In this document: in pieces, positions 36,349-44,263 of the stretch
How positions within the stretch are numbered: position 1 is the first letter of the stretch
Layout of the letters: every line of letters begins with the position of its first letter
From: Azonexus sp. R2A61
GTDB lineage: Bacteria > Pseudomonadota > Gammaproteobacteria > Burkholderiales > Rhodocyclaceae
NCBI RefSeq assembly: GCF_021401135.1
Contig: NZ_JACBFO010000007.1
Location: 87,099 to 151,098 of the forward strand
Length of the DNA: 64,000 bases
Direction: 5' to 3'
Notes under the pieces: model-generated
The model's database searches: none
What the model saw: only the letters and a program-made list of their open reading frames with translations
What the model was told of the DNA's origin: nothing
Translations under genes and position numbers: made by a program

Positions 36349-37249
36349 GGTACTTGCCGATCTCCACGTCATCGAGAACTGCCAGTGCATCCGGAACCAG
36401 CACGGCCAGCGAGCAATACAGCGAAATCAGGTAGGACGCGATGGCGTTGCGGTTGATGCCCATGAAGCGTACCGACAGGCCCGGCGACTGCTCGCCGGCG
36501 AGGCCCGGCTGGAACAGGCCGACCACGCCCTGGCGTTTCTCGCCGACGCGCAGCAGCAAAATCTTGGTTTTTCCGCCGTCGACCGGAACCTTGTCCGACG
36601 GGATCAGCGGAATGCCGCGCCAGGTCAGGAACTGCGCGCCGAACAGCGAAACGGTCGGCGGCGGCACGCCGCGGCGGGTGCACTCGCGGCCGAAGGCGGC
36701 GATGGCCAGCGGATGGGCGAGGAAGAAAGCCGGCTCCTTCCAGACCTTGGTCAGCAGCTCGTCGAGGTCGTCCGGCATCGGCGCGCCGGTCAGCGTCGAG
36801 ATGATCTGGTCGTCGGCGACGTTGGCCAAGAGGCCGTAATCCGGGTTGTTGATCAGCTCGGATTCCTGGCGCTCCTTGATCGTCTCGATGGTCAGGCGGA
36901 GTTGTTCCTTGATCTGGTCGTGCGGGCTGGAATAGAGGTCGGAAACACGGGTATGGACGTCGAGGATGGTGGTGACGGCATTGAGGAAGTATTCACGCGG
37001 TTGCTCGTCGTAATCAACATAGGTCTGCGGCAGCTCCGACTCGTCGCGCTGCGAGCACGCAACCCGCACGTCGCGCGGGTTCTTGACGGTATTCAGGCGA
37101 TAGATACCAGCTTCAACCGGCAGCCATTGCAGCAGATGCACCAGCCAGCGCGGGGTGATCGTCGACAGCTGGGCCGTCGTCTTGGTCGCATTGGCTAGCT
37201 GCCGTGCGGCGGCATCGCCGAGGGCGGTGGGTTCGGGGGTCTGGGCCAT
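36323..37249 (-). CDS. family 2A encapsulin shell protein
   Basis: Self-assembling HK97-fold shell subunit of a sulfur-related nanocompartment (SrpI-like). The 308-residue protein starts MAQTPEPTALGDAAARQLAN and includes the family-typical WLVHLLQWLPVEAGIYRLN, YSSPHDQIKEQLRLTIETIK, RRGVPPPTVSLFGAQFLTWR and GVVGLFQPGLAGEQSPGLS. It has no cyclic-nucleotide-binding insertion, placing it in 2A rather than 2B. Ribosome site AAGGAGAG. The downstream overlapping gene is its cargo desulfurase, the diagnostic pair for this family. Assembly and sulfur storage are known for homologues, inferred here. Confidence 0.93.
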   Translation of the reverse strand: MAQTPEPTALGDAAARQLANATKTTAQLSTITPRWLVHLLQWLPVEAGIYRLNTVKNPRDVRVACSQRDESELPQTYVDYDEQPREYFLNAVTTILDVHTRVSDLYSSPHDQIKEQLRLTIETIKERQESELINNPDYGLLANVADDQIISTLTGAPMPDDLDELLTKVWKEPAFFLAHPLAIAAFGRECTRRGVPPPTVSLFGAQFLTWRGIPLIPSDKVPVDGGKTKILLLRVGEKRQGVVGLFQPGLAGEQSPGLSVRFMGINRNAIASYLISLYCSLAVLVPDALAVLDDVEIGKYHDYPDTYK

Positions 37250-37366
37250 GAAACACTCTCCTTAGATCAAAATCGGAAATGGTTATGAAAATCGTGGATA
37301 AGGATTGTCGAAAGCCGGCGCCCTGCCTTCAACATGCTATAGCCATCAAAAGGGCTGAAAAGACGC

Positions 37367-37594
37367 TCAGGCCGGTCGTTGCTCGCAATGTGCAAGCAGC
37401 CCGGAGAGCGGCAGATCCAGCGCCGAAGCCAGCTTCGCGGCGGTGGCCAGCGACGGCATCGCATCGCCGCGCTCGACCTCGCCGAGATAGGAACGATTGA
37501 GATCGGCACGCTCCGCCAGCAACTCCTGGGACCAGCCGCGCTGTTCGCGGAAATGCCGAACCGAGGCGCCGAAATCGTCGATCTGTCGGCTCAT
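37367..37594 (-). CDS. XRE-family small transcriptional regulator
   Basis: 75 residues, essentially one Cro/C1 helix-turn-helix: VRHFREQRGWSQELLAERAD, then LNRSYLGEVERGDAMPSLAT, the XRE recognition-helix signature. Its ATG overlaps the epsC stop by one base (TGATG), so it is co-translated with the cysteine-synthesis genes and lies 117 bp before the shell gene. It probably regulates this locus; no operator is identified. Confidence 0.88.
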   Translation of the reverse strand: MSRQIDDFGASVRHFREQRGWSQELLAERADLNRSYLGEVERGDAMPSLATAAKLASALDLPLSGLLAHCEQRPA

Positions 37595-38556
37595 CACGCC
37601 ACCCTCCTCGGCTGCGCCGGCTCCTGTTGCAGGCTGGCCTGCGACACCTGGCTGCCCGGCGGCACGCTGCGGGTCAGCCAGACGTTGCCGCCGATGCTGG
37701 AGCCCTGGCCGATGACGATGCGTCCGAGGATGGTCGCGCCGGCATAGACCACCACGTCGTCCTCCAGTACCGGGTGCCGGGGTGCGCCCTTTTCCAGCGC
37801 GCCGCTCTCGTCGACCGTGAAACGTTTGGCACCCAGCGTGACCGCCTGGTAGAGGCGGACGCGCTCGCCGATGACGGTGGTTTCGCCGATCACCACGCCG
37901 GTGCCGTGGTCGATGAAAAAGCCGCCGCCGATGGTCGCGCCGGGATGGATGTCGATGCCGGTCGCCGAGTGGGCGATTTCGGACAGGATGCGGGCGATCA
38001 GCGGCACGCCCAGCGCATACAGCGCATGCGCCAGCCGGTAATGGATCACCGCCAGGATGCCCGGATAGCACAACAGCACCTCATCGACACTGCGGGCCGC
38101 CGGATCGCCGAGGTAGGCCGCCTCGACATCGCTGTCGAGCATCCGCCGGATGGCCGGCAACTCCCCGGCAAAGCGTTTGACGATTTCCGCCGCCTGCGTC
38201 TCGACGCCTTCCTTCTCGTCGCAATTCAGGCGCCGGTGGTAGCCCAGTTCCAGCTGCACTTGCTGGAACAGCGCGTTGAGCGCGCTATCCAGCGTATGGC
38301 CGACATAGAAATCCTCGCCTTCCTGATGCAGGTCGGCCGGGCCCAGGCGCATCGGGAACAACACGCCGCACAGCGCCTCGGCAATCTGCTTCAGTGCATC
38401 GCGCGACGGAAACTCACGTACGGCGAACTCGCGCGAACGCTGCTGCGCGGCCCGCCAGTTATCGCGCGCCAAACGCAGTTCGGCAACGATGTCCTTGACG
38501 CCCCAGCCGCCGAGCTGCGCGTAAGCCGGGGAGGAACCGGGCGCACCGATCGTCAT
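37594..38556 (-). CDS. epsC: serine O-acetyltransferase EpsC
   Basis: Acetylates serine with acetyl-CoA, first step of cysteine synthesis. The 320-residue protein has an N-terminal helical region (about 1-190) and a C-terminal left-handed beta helix: [20 protein letters not shown] with catalytic His, then [20 protein letters not shown] and [20 protein letters not shown]. The extended form (over 300 residues) matches EpsC rather than short CysE. Its start overlaps the cysK stop (ATGA). EpsC-type enzymes are common in family 2A encapsulin loci. Confidence 0.92.
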   Translation of the reverse strand: MTIGAPGSSPAYAQLGGWGVKDIVAELRLARDNWRAAQQRSREFAVREFPSRDALKQIAEALCGVLFPMRLGPADLHQEGEDFYVGHTLDSALNALFQQVQLELGYHRRLNCDEKEGVETQAAEIVKRFAGELPAIRRMLDSDVEAAYLGDPAARSVDEVLLCYPGILAVIHYRLAHALYALGVPLIARILSEIAHSATGIDIHPGATIGGGFFIDHGTGVVIGETTVIGERVRLYQAVTLGAKRFTVDESGALEKGAPRHPVLEDDVVVYAGATILGRIVIGQGSSIGGNVWLTRSVPPGSQVSQASLQQEPAQPRRVA

Positions 38557-39530
38557 GCCGGCAACCCTGCCTCGTTGAAGAGGCCTTCGAACAGGATCGA
38601 ACTCAGGTAGCGCTCGCCCGAATCGGGCAGCACGACGACGATGGTCTTGCCCGCGTTCTCGGCTTTCTGCGCCAGCCGGACCGCGGCGGCGACGGCGGCG
38701 CCGCTGGAAATGCCGGAGATGATGCCTTCTTCGCGGGCCAGGCGACGGGCGTAGGTCACCGCATCCTCGTTGGATACCTGCTCGACGGCATCGATCAGCG
38801 ACAGATCGAGCACGCCCGGCACGAAGCCGGCGCCGATCCCCTGAATCTTGTGCGGCCCCGGTTTCACCGGCTCGCCGGCCAGGGTCTGGCTGAGAACCGG
38901 GCTGGCCGACGGCTCGACGGCCACCGACTGGATTGCCTTGCCGCGCGTCCCCTTGATGTAACGGGAAACGCCGGTGATCGTGCCGCCGGTGCCGACGCCG
39001 GAGACCAGGATGTCGACGGCGCCGTCGGTGTCTTCCCAGATTTCCGGGCCGGTCGTCGCTTCGTGAATGGCCGGGTTGGCCGGGTTCTTGAACTGCTGCA
39101 GCAACACGTATTTGTCCGGATCGGCGGTGGCGATTTCCTCGGCCTTGGCCACAGCACCGCTCATCCCCCTGGCCCCTTCGGTCAGTACCAGCTTGGCGCC
39201 GTAGGCAGTCAGCAGCTTGCGGCGCTCCAGGCTCATCGTCTCCGGCATGGTCAAGGTCAGCGGAATCCCCCGGGCGGCGGCCACGAAGGCCAGCGCGATG
39301 CCGGTATTGCCCGAGGTCGGCTCGACCAGTTCCTTGCCCGGCCCGAGCAGGCCGCGCTTTTCGGCGTCGTCGATCAGCGCCGCACCGATCCGGCACTTCA
39401 CCGAATAGGCCGGATTGCGCCCTTCGATCTTGGCCAGCACGGTTGCCCGGGCACCGTCCACGATCCGGTTCAGCCGGATCAGCGGGGTATGGCCGATGGA
39501 GTCGGCGTTGTCCTTGAAAATCTTTGCCAC
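38553..39530 (-). CDS. cysK: cysteine synthase A
   Basis: PLP enzyme making cysteine from O-acetylserine and sulfide. The 325-residue protein has Lys45 in [11 protein letters not shown] (Schiff base), [13 protein letters not shown] (substrate loop) and [14 protein letters not shown] (phosphate loop), and [16 protein letters not shown] chose GTG 39530 because AAGGAGC lies 8 bases upstream and the product then begins with the normal AKIFKDN; upstream codons overlap the rhodanese end. It feeds cysteine to the desulfurase cargo gene of the same locus. Confidence 0.94.
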   Translation of the reverse strand: MAKIFKDNADSIGHTPLIRLNRIVDGARATVLAKIEGRNPAYSVKCRIGAALIDDAEKRGLLGPGKELVEPTSGNTGIALAFVAAARGIPLTLTMPETMSLERRKLLTAYGAKLVLTEGARGMSGAVAKAEEIATADPDKYVLLQQFKNPANPAIHEATTGPEIWEDTDGAVDILVSGVGTGGTITGVSRYIKGTRGKAIQSVAVEPSASPVLSQTLAGEPVKPGPHKIQGIGAGFVPGVLDLSLIDAVEQVSNEDAVTYARRLAREEGIISGISSGAAVAAAVRLAQKAENAGKTIVVVLPDSGERYLSSILFEGLFNEAGLPA

Positions 39531-39558
39531 GAGTTCGCTCCTTGAAAAAAGAAAGTGA

Positions 39559-40071
39559 TCAGTCCTGCACCCAGGGCAGGCCGGCATGCCGCCAGCCGTT
39601 GAAACCGCCCCGCCGTTGCTGTTCGTCGAGATCGCCCTCGAAGCCTTCGAGAACGTTGAACACCTGGGCAAAACCGGCCTTGGTCGCCGCTTCTGCTGCC
39701 GCCGCCGAACGCTTGCCGCTGCGGCACAGCAGCAGGATCGCCTGCGCCTTGCCGGCCTTGCTCTCCAGCTCCTTGACGAAGCGCGGATTGCGCGACAGCG
39801 ACAGGCCGGTCAGCCAGGCGACATGCTTCGACTCCGGCACATGGCCGACGAACTTGCGCTCCTCGGCGGTACGCACATCGACCAGGATCGCGTCGCCGGC
39901 CTGGAACAGCGCCCAGGCATCCTGCGGCGACACGCTGCCGGCATAGGGCAGGCCTTCGGCAGCAGCCTGCGTCCGGGCCTTATCAAGGATCGGCGACAAG
40001 GTCTGGCGACCGGTTTCCCGCGACGCCGGCGCAGCCTGGCTGTTCGCGAATTCAGCAACGATTCCGTTCAT
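39559..40071 (-). CDS. rhodanese-like sulfurtransferase
   Basis: 170 residues, a single rhodanese domain with [20 protein letters not shown], catalytic Cys116 in [15 protein letters not shown], and C-terminal [20 protein letters not shown] then [11 protein letters not shown]. It begins the minus-strand locus ahead of cysK with an AGGAGTGCC ribosome site. Likely accepts or passes sulfane sulfur linked to the desulfurase; rhodaneses are a recurrent partner in encapsulin 2A loci. Start and identity are firm, the physiological partner is inferred. Confidence 0.9.
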   Translation of the reverse strand: MNGIVAEFANSQAAPASRETGRQTLSPILDKARTQAAAEGLPYAGSVSPQDAWALFQAGDAILVDVRTAEERKFVGHVPESKHVAWLTGLSLSRNPRFVKELESKAGKAQAILLLCRSGKRSAAAAEAATKAGFAQVFNVLEGFEGDLDEQQRRGGFNGWRHAGLPWVQD

Positions 40072-40224
40072 GGCACTCCTCTCGTAGTGAAGAAATGGGC
40101 GGCCGCCGTTGATGCGGTCCGCTGACGTCTGTAGCCACCAATGTAGGAAGCCGGCGTCATTGCCAGAACGAATAAATCCTTACTAGGTTATAAGCCGTGC
40201 GCTTATATCGACCCGCGGTACGCT

Positions 40225-40506
40225 TCAGTTGCCGAGCGCCGCCAGCGACTCGCTCAGCTGCCCCAGACTGCGCCGGCTGAACACCACCGGCAGGGCCCGC
40301 CCTTCGGCCAGCCGGCGAATCTTGCGCGCCAGACCGTGATTGACCTGATCGACCATGACGACGACCAGTTTCGTATCCAGCGGAATGGCCCGATGGCACT
40401 CGCCGGGCTTTCGCCCGCTCCAGTGCCGCACCGGCGAAAAGCCGCGACCGGACAGATAGTCGCGATAGGCGCCTACCCGGTCTCCCCCGACGATCAATGC
40501 CGACAT
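40225..40506 (-). CDS. DUF2325-family small protein
   Basis: 93 residues starting MSALIVGGDRVGAYRDYLSG. The ALIVGGD opening and later RHWSGRKPGECHRAIP match DUF2325 proteins (a nucleotide-like G-G-D fold of unknown role). KLVVVMVDQVNHGLARKIRR then RALPVVFSRRSLG completes it. It lies 153 bp upstream of the rhodanese gene on the same strand and may belong to the same locus, though a separate promoter in the gap is possible. Confidence 0.75.
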   Translation of the reverse strand: MSALIVGGDRVGAYRDYLSGRGFSPVRHWSGRKPGECHRAIPLDTKLVVVMVDQVNHGLARKIRRLAEGRALPVVFSRRSLGQLSESLAALGN

Positions 40507-40706
40507 GCCCTGTTCCTTCACGCGATTGCATGGTCGCAACGCTAATGGCCAGCGACACCGATCCCAACGAGCTTTTCCTGCATAGCTCATGCGCCGGCCG
40601 CTGATATCGAAGTAAGCCGGCGCGGCTACCGGTGCGGCCTGGAGATATAAGCTTCCAAGCTTTTCTTCGTTGGTTGCCACCCAGCGTCGCCCTAGCATGC
40701 CGGCCC

Positions 40707-41619
40707 ATGAGCGACATCAACACCCTGCGCCGGCCACGACCAGAAGGAAATCCGCGCCGCCGGCTACGCCCGCGAGTACACCGAAAAGCTGTTCGCCGAC
40801 TGCGCCGAGCTGATGCAGGCCATCGTCAGACAGTTCCAGGCCACGGCCATCTGGACCACGCCGTCCTACGCCTGGTACCTGGGCGAAACGGCGATCAAGG
40901 AAGGCATCGATCCGAAGAAAGATCTGAACATCAAGCGCATCTTCGTCGCCGGCGAACCCGGCGGCTCCATCCCCGAGACCCGCCAGCGCATCGAAGCGCT
41001 GTGGGGCGCCTCGGTCTATGACTACTACGGCCTGTCCGACATCTTCGGCTCCTGCGCCGGCATGTGCGAGGAAAAGCACGGCCTGCACTGGGCCGAGGAC
41101 CACATCCTGGTCGAAGTGCTCGACCCGGAAACCGGCGAGCCGGTGGCCGACGGCGAACGCGGCGAACTGGTGCTGACCACGCTGAAAAAGGCCGCACGGC
41201 CGATGATCCGCTTCCGCACCGGCGACATCGTCTCCTTCACCAGCGAACCCAGCGCCTGCGGCCGCACCTCGCAACGCATGCTCGGCACGCACGGGCGGCT
41301 CGACGACATGCTGATCATCAAGGGCGTGAACATCTTCCCCAGCGACGTCGAAGCCATCGCCCGCAAGGACCACGACCTGAGCGGCGAATACAAGCTGATC
41401 GTCGAACGCGAGAACCACCTCGACATCCTCACCGTGGAAGTCGAACGTGCCACGGTCGACGCCTCAAAAGACGCAGAATTGGCCCATCGCTTCGCCGGGC
41501 ACCTCAAGTCGGCGACGGGGGTTTCGGCGAAGGTGGTGATCCTGGCACCAGATACCTTGCCGAGAGCGACGCACAAGGCGAAGCGGGTGGAGGACAGGCG
41601 GCAGGGGGTTTGGAACTGA
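40707..41619 (+). pseudogene. truncated and frameshifted PaaK-like CoA ligase
   Basis: From 40813 an intact frame encodes the C-terminal 268 residues of a phenylacetate-CoA-ligase-type adenylating enzyme: AGEPGGSIPETRQRIEALWG, DYYGLSDIFGSCAG, RFRTGDIVSF, GRLDDMLIIKGVNIFPSDVE. The homologous frame extends back to GHDQKEIRAAGYAREYTEKL near 40730 but is out of register by one base with the only good start (ATG 40707, MSDINTLRR). About 150 N-terminal codons with the AMP-binding P-loop are missing, so this is a deletion remnant. The terminator at 41635 follows. A full-length relative is at 51048. Confidence 0.8.
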
Positions 41620-41632
41620 GGAATGAGGATTC

Positions 41633-41657
41633 AAAAAGCCCGGCTTGGCCGGGCTTT
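41633..41657. terminator. bidirectional intrinsic terminator
   Basis: AAAGCCCGGC, loop TTG, GCCGGGCTTT. On the plus strand TTT follows and closes the paaK remnant; on the minus strand five T follow, closing the integron-cassette strand. It separates resident chromosome from the cassette region. Confidence 0.8.
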
Positions 41658-41692
41658 GGGTGTTGTGGGACCGTTATCGACACTTAACGACG

Positions 41693-41842
41693 CTGTAGAA
41701 AACCCCCGCTTAGGAAATTGAGGGGCGATTTTTGGTGATGATTTATGTCTCCGAGGACGATGATCGTCGATTCTGGAGCGATTGTGAAAATCGAATTTTT
41801 CTGGGTCGCTGTCATTTCCCGCCGAACTAGGTTTTTCTACAG
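41693..41842. mobile_element. MITE-like element with 12-13 bp terminal inverted repeats
   Basis: CTGTAGAAAACC (41693-41704) and GGTTTTTCTACAG (41830-41842) are inverted repeats differing by one A. The 150-bp interior is non-coding. The right end abuts the attC1 R' box directly, as if inserted at, or mobilised with, the cassette array. No target duplication was confirmed; family unknown. Confidence 0.5.
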
Positions 41843-41931
41843 CCTCAACGTTTGACGTGAGGGGCGCCGAGCGCAGCGAGGGAACCCAAAAGCAAAGCTT
41901 TTGGGCGTCCCACTCGACAGAATTGTTAGAT
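41843..41931 (-). repeat. attC site 1 (after TIR cassette)
   Basis: R'' ATCTAAC (41931-41925) overlaps the gene stop codon TAA. Then AATTCTGTCGAGTGGGACGC as L'' side, a central hairpin CCCAAAAGC/GCTTTTGGG, and an imperfect L' GCGCCCCTCACGTCA, ending AACGTTGAGG at 41843. About 89 bp, with 11 of 15 L-box positions complementary. The final GTTGAGG departs from GTTRRRY by one base, expected where the next cassette is gone. Confidence 0.75.
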
Positions 41932-43032
41932 GACGCCTTCCCTTTCGAGCACTCGTCGAACATCTTCAAAAATCGCTCCGATATTTCCTTTTGGATATCT
42001 GATCTGGCCAAGCCCTTGAATATTGCTAAACTCCTCGCAACCTTCTTCTAGTAATACAATTGCCTTTTCAAATCCTAGCCTCCCTTGGAAAAGGCCTACT
42101 TCGTGAATTACGTTCATTCTAGCGTGATGGTTGCCATCAGATTGTTCGTCTTCTGCAGTCATTACAAGAAAAGCAATACAAGACTGATCAAGCATTTGAG
42201 CCAGACGCGTAACATTGGACAGCCCAGCAACTGGGACTCGATTAAACTCATCCCATGGCAAATTCAATCTTTCACTTAAGAAATCTTTTATATCTCGCCA
42301 ATCCTTTGATTTGCCGTGCCCGATAAAGATGTTCGTTCCAACTCTAGCGCTTCTGTTCATTTTGTCCTCAACATTTTTTAAGTGATTTAGCATTCTCTCT
42401 GTTATTTTCTTTGCTTTTTTTGCGGACACGAAACCAGCCAATACCCCATATACATTACATTCAACGTGCTTGTGTGGAGGAACAATAATTTTATGCTCTA
42501 CTCGTCTGTCTCGAGTGGATATCTGTCCTTTTGGAAGGCAGCTTTTTATGAAATCATTTATTGATGGAACGGTTAACTCATCCAACTCCGAGGCCAGCTT
42601 CTGCAAAAAAACATCTTTATCTAGAATGCCTTGCGAGTGCAAAATGGAGGAAATATTACTCTTTACTTCCTCCAATGTTTCGGCCGCCTTTTCACTTTCA
42701 GATATTAGACTATCAATCTGCGGGCTTCCTGCTATTTCATATATGTATTTTATCACGTCCTCAGCAGCATACTCTCTCCAATCCCCGACGCTGCACATGC
42801 CTAGTGAACTAAAATCGCTATACAAGCCCCACTCAGTGCTGAAATGCGCGCCAGGCGGGGGAGGGTTAAAGTTTTCATAATAAACACGTGACTGATAACC
42901 TAGATATGAACCTGACCATGAGCGACCAACTTTTTCTGCGGCTGTTATTAGGCTATCTAGAGTTGAGTGGTCGTAATCGGAATACAAATCGAGGCAGGCG
43001 GATTCTTTTAGAACAAGTTCATATGGAGACAA
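41926..43032 (-). CDS. integron-cassette protein with C-terminal TIR-like domain
   Basis: 368 residues. The C-terminal part (about 233-366) starts TNIFIGHGKSKDWRDIKDFL and has IAFLVMTAEDEQ and RMNVIHEVGLFQGRLGF, the layout of the TIR-like nucleotide-binding family used as effector in CBASS/Pycsar-type defence. Glu311 in VIHEVG is the candidate catalytic residue for NAD cleavage. The N-terminal about 230 residues are unrecognised, helical, with VEHKIIVPPHKHVECNVYG near the junction. Start TTG 43032 follows ACGAGG at correct spacing; no ATG is in frame. AT-rich, unlike flanking genes. Confidence 0.75.
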   Translation of the reverse strand: MSPYELVLKESACLDLYSDYDHSTLDSLITAAEKVGRSWSGSYLGYQSRVYYENFNPPPPGAHFSTEWGLYSDFSSLGMCSVGDWREYAAEDVIKYIYEIAGSPQIDSLISESEKAAETLEEVKSNISSILHSQGILDKDVFLQKLASELDELTVPSINDFIKSCLPKGQISTRDRRVEHKIIVPPHKHVECNVYGVLAGFVSAKKAKKITERMLNHLKNVEDKMNRSARVGTNIFIGHGKSKDWRDIKDFLSERLNLPWDEFNRVPVAGLSNVTRLAQMLDQSCIAFLVMTAEDEQSDGNHHARMNVIHEVGLFQGRLGFEKAIVLLEEGCEEFSNIQGLGQIRYPKGNIGAIFEDVRRVLEREGVI

Positions 43033-43079
43033 TTTATACCTCGTATTTATTTTGATGCAGCTAACTCAGACGGAGATTT

Positions 43080-43148
43080 GCCTAACGTGAAGGTCAGCGG
43101 ACAGCAAAAGCGCAGCTTTTGATGGTCCGCTGCACCGCAGGGTTAGAC
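43080..43148 (-). repeat. attC site 2 (between TIR and nuclease-like cassettes)
   Basis: R'' GTCTAAC (43148-43142, containing the stop TAA), L'' GCAGCGGACC, hairpin CAAAAGC TGC GCTTTTG, L' GTCCGCTGACC, R' GTTAGGC (43086-43080). 69 bp; paired L arms with unpaired bases on one side are diagnostic of attC. Confidence 0.88.
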
Positions 43149-43817
43149 TCCATAGCCCCATCCTGCACGGTTTGCTGGCGGAGGTGGGGGAACGTGTGCT
43201 TGCACCCACATCTGAGCTTCAGCAAGAGAGTTGAGATGAACGAGCGCTAGGTCATTCGACGTAGGGTTGTACGCGACCAACTCCAAAGCTGAACGTGTCG
43301 AAGCGCTGGTTTCTTTCAACACCCAAACAATGTACTGTTCGAATTCGGCAAGTGAAAGCGACTTGGTGCCATTAGGGCTGAAAAACTCCTGCGAAAATTG
43401 GCTGGCTAACGTTTGCGTAGTGGCATTTGGCATTAATGCTGAAAGACCGCAGGCGCTCCCGAAAACTGCTTGTGTGCACACTTCGTTTCGATAAATGTTG
43501 AGCTTGACCTGCCTTGATGGCCCCTCAGTCCAAGAAACGAAATGACATCTATCGTGGAGTTCCCGCATATCGTGGCGTTTTAGGAGCTCCTGGCAAAGCG
43601 TTAACCGTCGGCGCTTGAACTTCTCACTCACCAAGTCGCTTTGCGAGTACTTAAATTCGACAATCGCAAAGCGATCAGAGTCAGTGAGCACATAGTCTGC
43701 GCCCGCATCACGATCCTGCCCATCAAGTGAGAACGAGTGAAATCGACAACCGTATTCCGGCGCCTTGGTCTGCAGGAAGTTCCGAAATATGTCTGCAAAT
43801 GACTGCTCGTGCTTCAC
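43143..43817 (-). CDS. integron-cassette protein, putative PD-(D/E)XK nuclease
   Basis: 224 residues from GTG 43817, which follows GAGG at 8 bases; an upstream GTG in frame lies inside the attC and is unlikely. Near residue 40 it reads DRDAGADYVLTDSDRFAIVE then FKYSQSDL: an Asp, a beta strand and E-F-K, the core of PD-(D/E)XK nucleases. Conserved Lys/Arg follow (EKFKRRRLTLCQELL). Ends with a proline run (VPPPPPANRAG). Function is a guess from that motif; a defence or restriction role is possible in this setting. Confidence 0.5.
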   Translation of the reverse strand: MKHEQSFADIFRNFLQTKAPEYGCRFHSFSLDGQDRDAGADYVLTDSDRFAIVEFKYSQSDLVSEKFKRRRLTLCQELLKRHDMRELHDRCHFVSWTEGPSRQVKLNIYRNEVCTQAVFGSACGLSALMPNATTQTLASQFSQEFFSPNGTKSLSLAEFEQYIVWVLKETSASTRSALELVAYNPTSNDLALVHLNSLAEAQMWVQAHVPPPPPANRAGWGYGV

Positions 43818-43834
43818 GGCGGTGGCCTCTTGTA

Positions 43835-43906
43835 ATCTAACGTTGAAAATCACCGGACGCAGGCAAGCGAAGCTTGTCGGAGGTCCGGTGGATTGGATTG
43901 TTGGGC
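43835..43906 (-). repeat. attC site 3 (between nuclease-like and membrane-protein cassettes)
   Basis: R'' GCCCAAC (43906-43900), L'' CCACCGGACC, hairpin CAAGC TTC GCTTG, L' GTCCGGTG, R' GTTAGAT (43841-43835). 72 bp, the cleanest site of the array. Confidence 0.9.
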
Positions 43907-43945
43907 GTTACCCAGGAAACAGAAAGGCTTACGCGGGTCATGGTA

Positions 43946-44263
43946 CTAATGATCATTGAGCCCCCCCTCCTGTGTTGGGCGATTGGCGATATAGGCAAGA
44001 TAGGTTTTTGCCACTAACCCGGCGTAGGCGAACCCGATAATTAAGACACCTGCGAACTGAATGGGTCTCTCGGTGGAAGCGAAAAGCCGAATTCCAATGA
44101 CCAGAGCACCGAAACCCCACTCCAGCCAAGCACTGAATTCCGCAGGTTTTGGTTTTAGGGCTTGCCGCCCGGAGACAAAAAACACTGATGCGAAAAGGCC
44201 GAGCAGAAGTACCGCGACTAGATCCTGAAGATTCGGAGGAAGTTCGGCAAACCATGATGTCAT
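43946..44263 (-). CDS. integron-cassette small membrane protein
   Basis: 105 residues from ATG 44263 (MTSWFAELPPNLQDLVAVLL). Predicted three hydrophobic helices: LVAVLLLGLFASVFFVSG, WLEWGFGALVIGIRLFAS and FAGVLIIGFAYAGLVAKTYL. A TTG at 44278 in the core recombination site would add five residues. No ribosome site is obvious between the core site and ATG, common in cassettes. Not recognised. Confidence 0.6.
   Translation of the reverse strand: MTSWFAELPPNLQDLVAVLLLGLFASVFFVSGRQALKPKPAEFSAWLEWGFGALVIGIRLFASTERPIQFAGVLIIGFAYAGLVAKTYLAYIANRPTQEGGLNDH

Larger units (their letters stand above)
41620..41925. other. non-coding region with terminator, inverted-repeat element and attC
   Basis: 306 bases between the paaK remnant and the first cassette gene. 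It contains the terminator (41635-41657), a 150-bp element bounded by inverted repeats (41693-41842) and attC1 (41843-41931). Open frames crossing it have no protein-like sequence. Confidence 0.7.

Noticed and set aside
41631..42011. 126-codon minus frame across the terminator, MITE-like element and attC1
   Set aside because: Runs through non-coding structures and the 3' end of the TIR gene; composition not protein-like.
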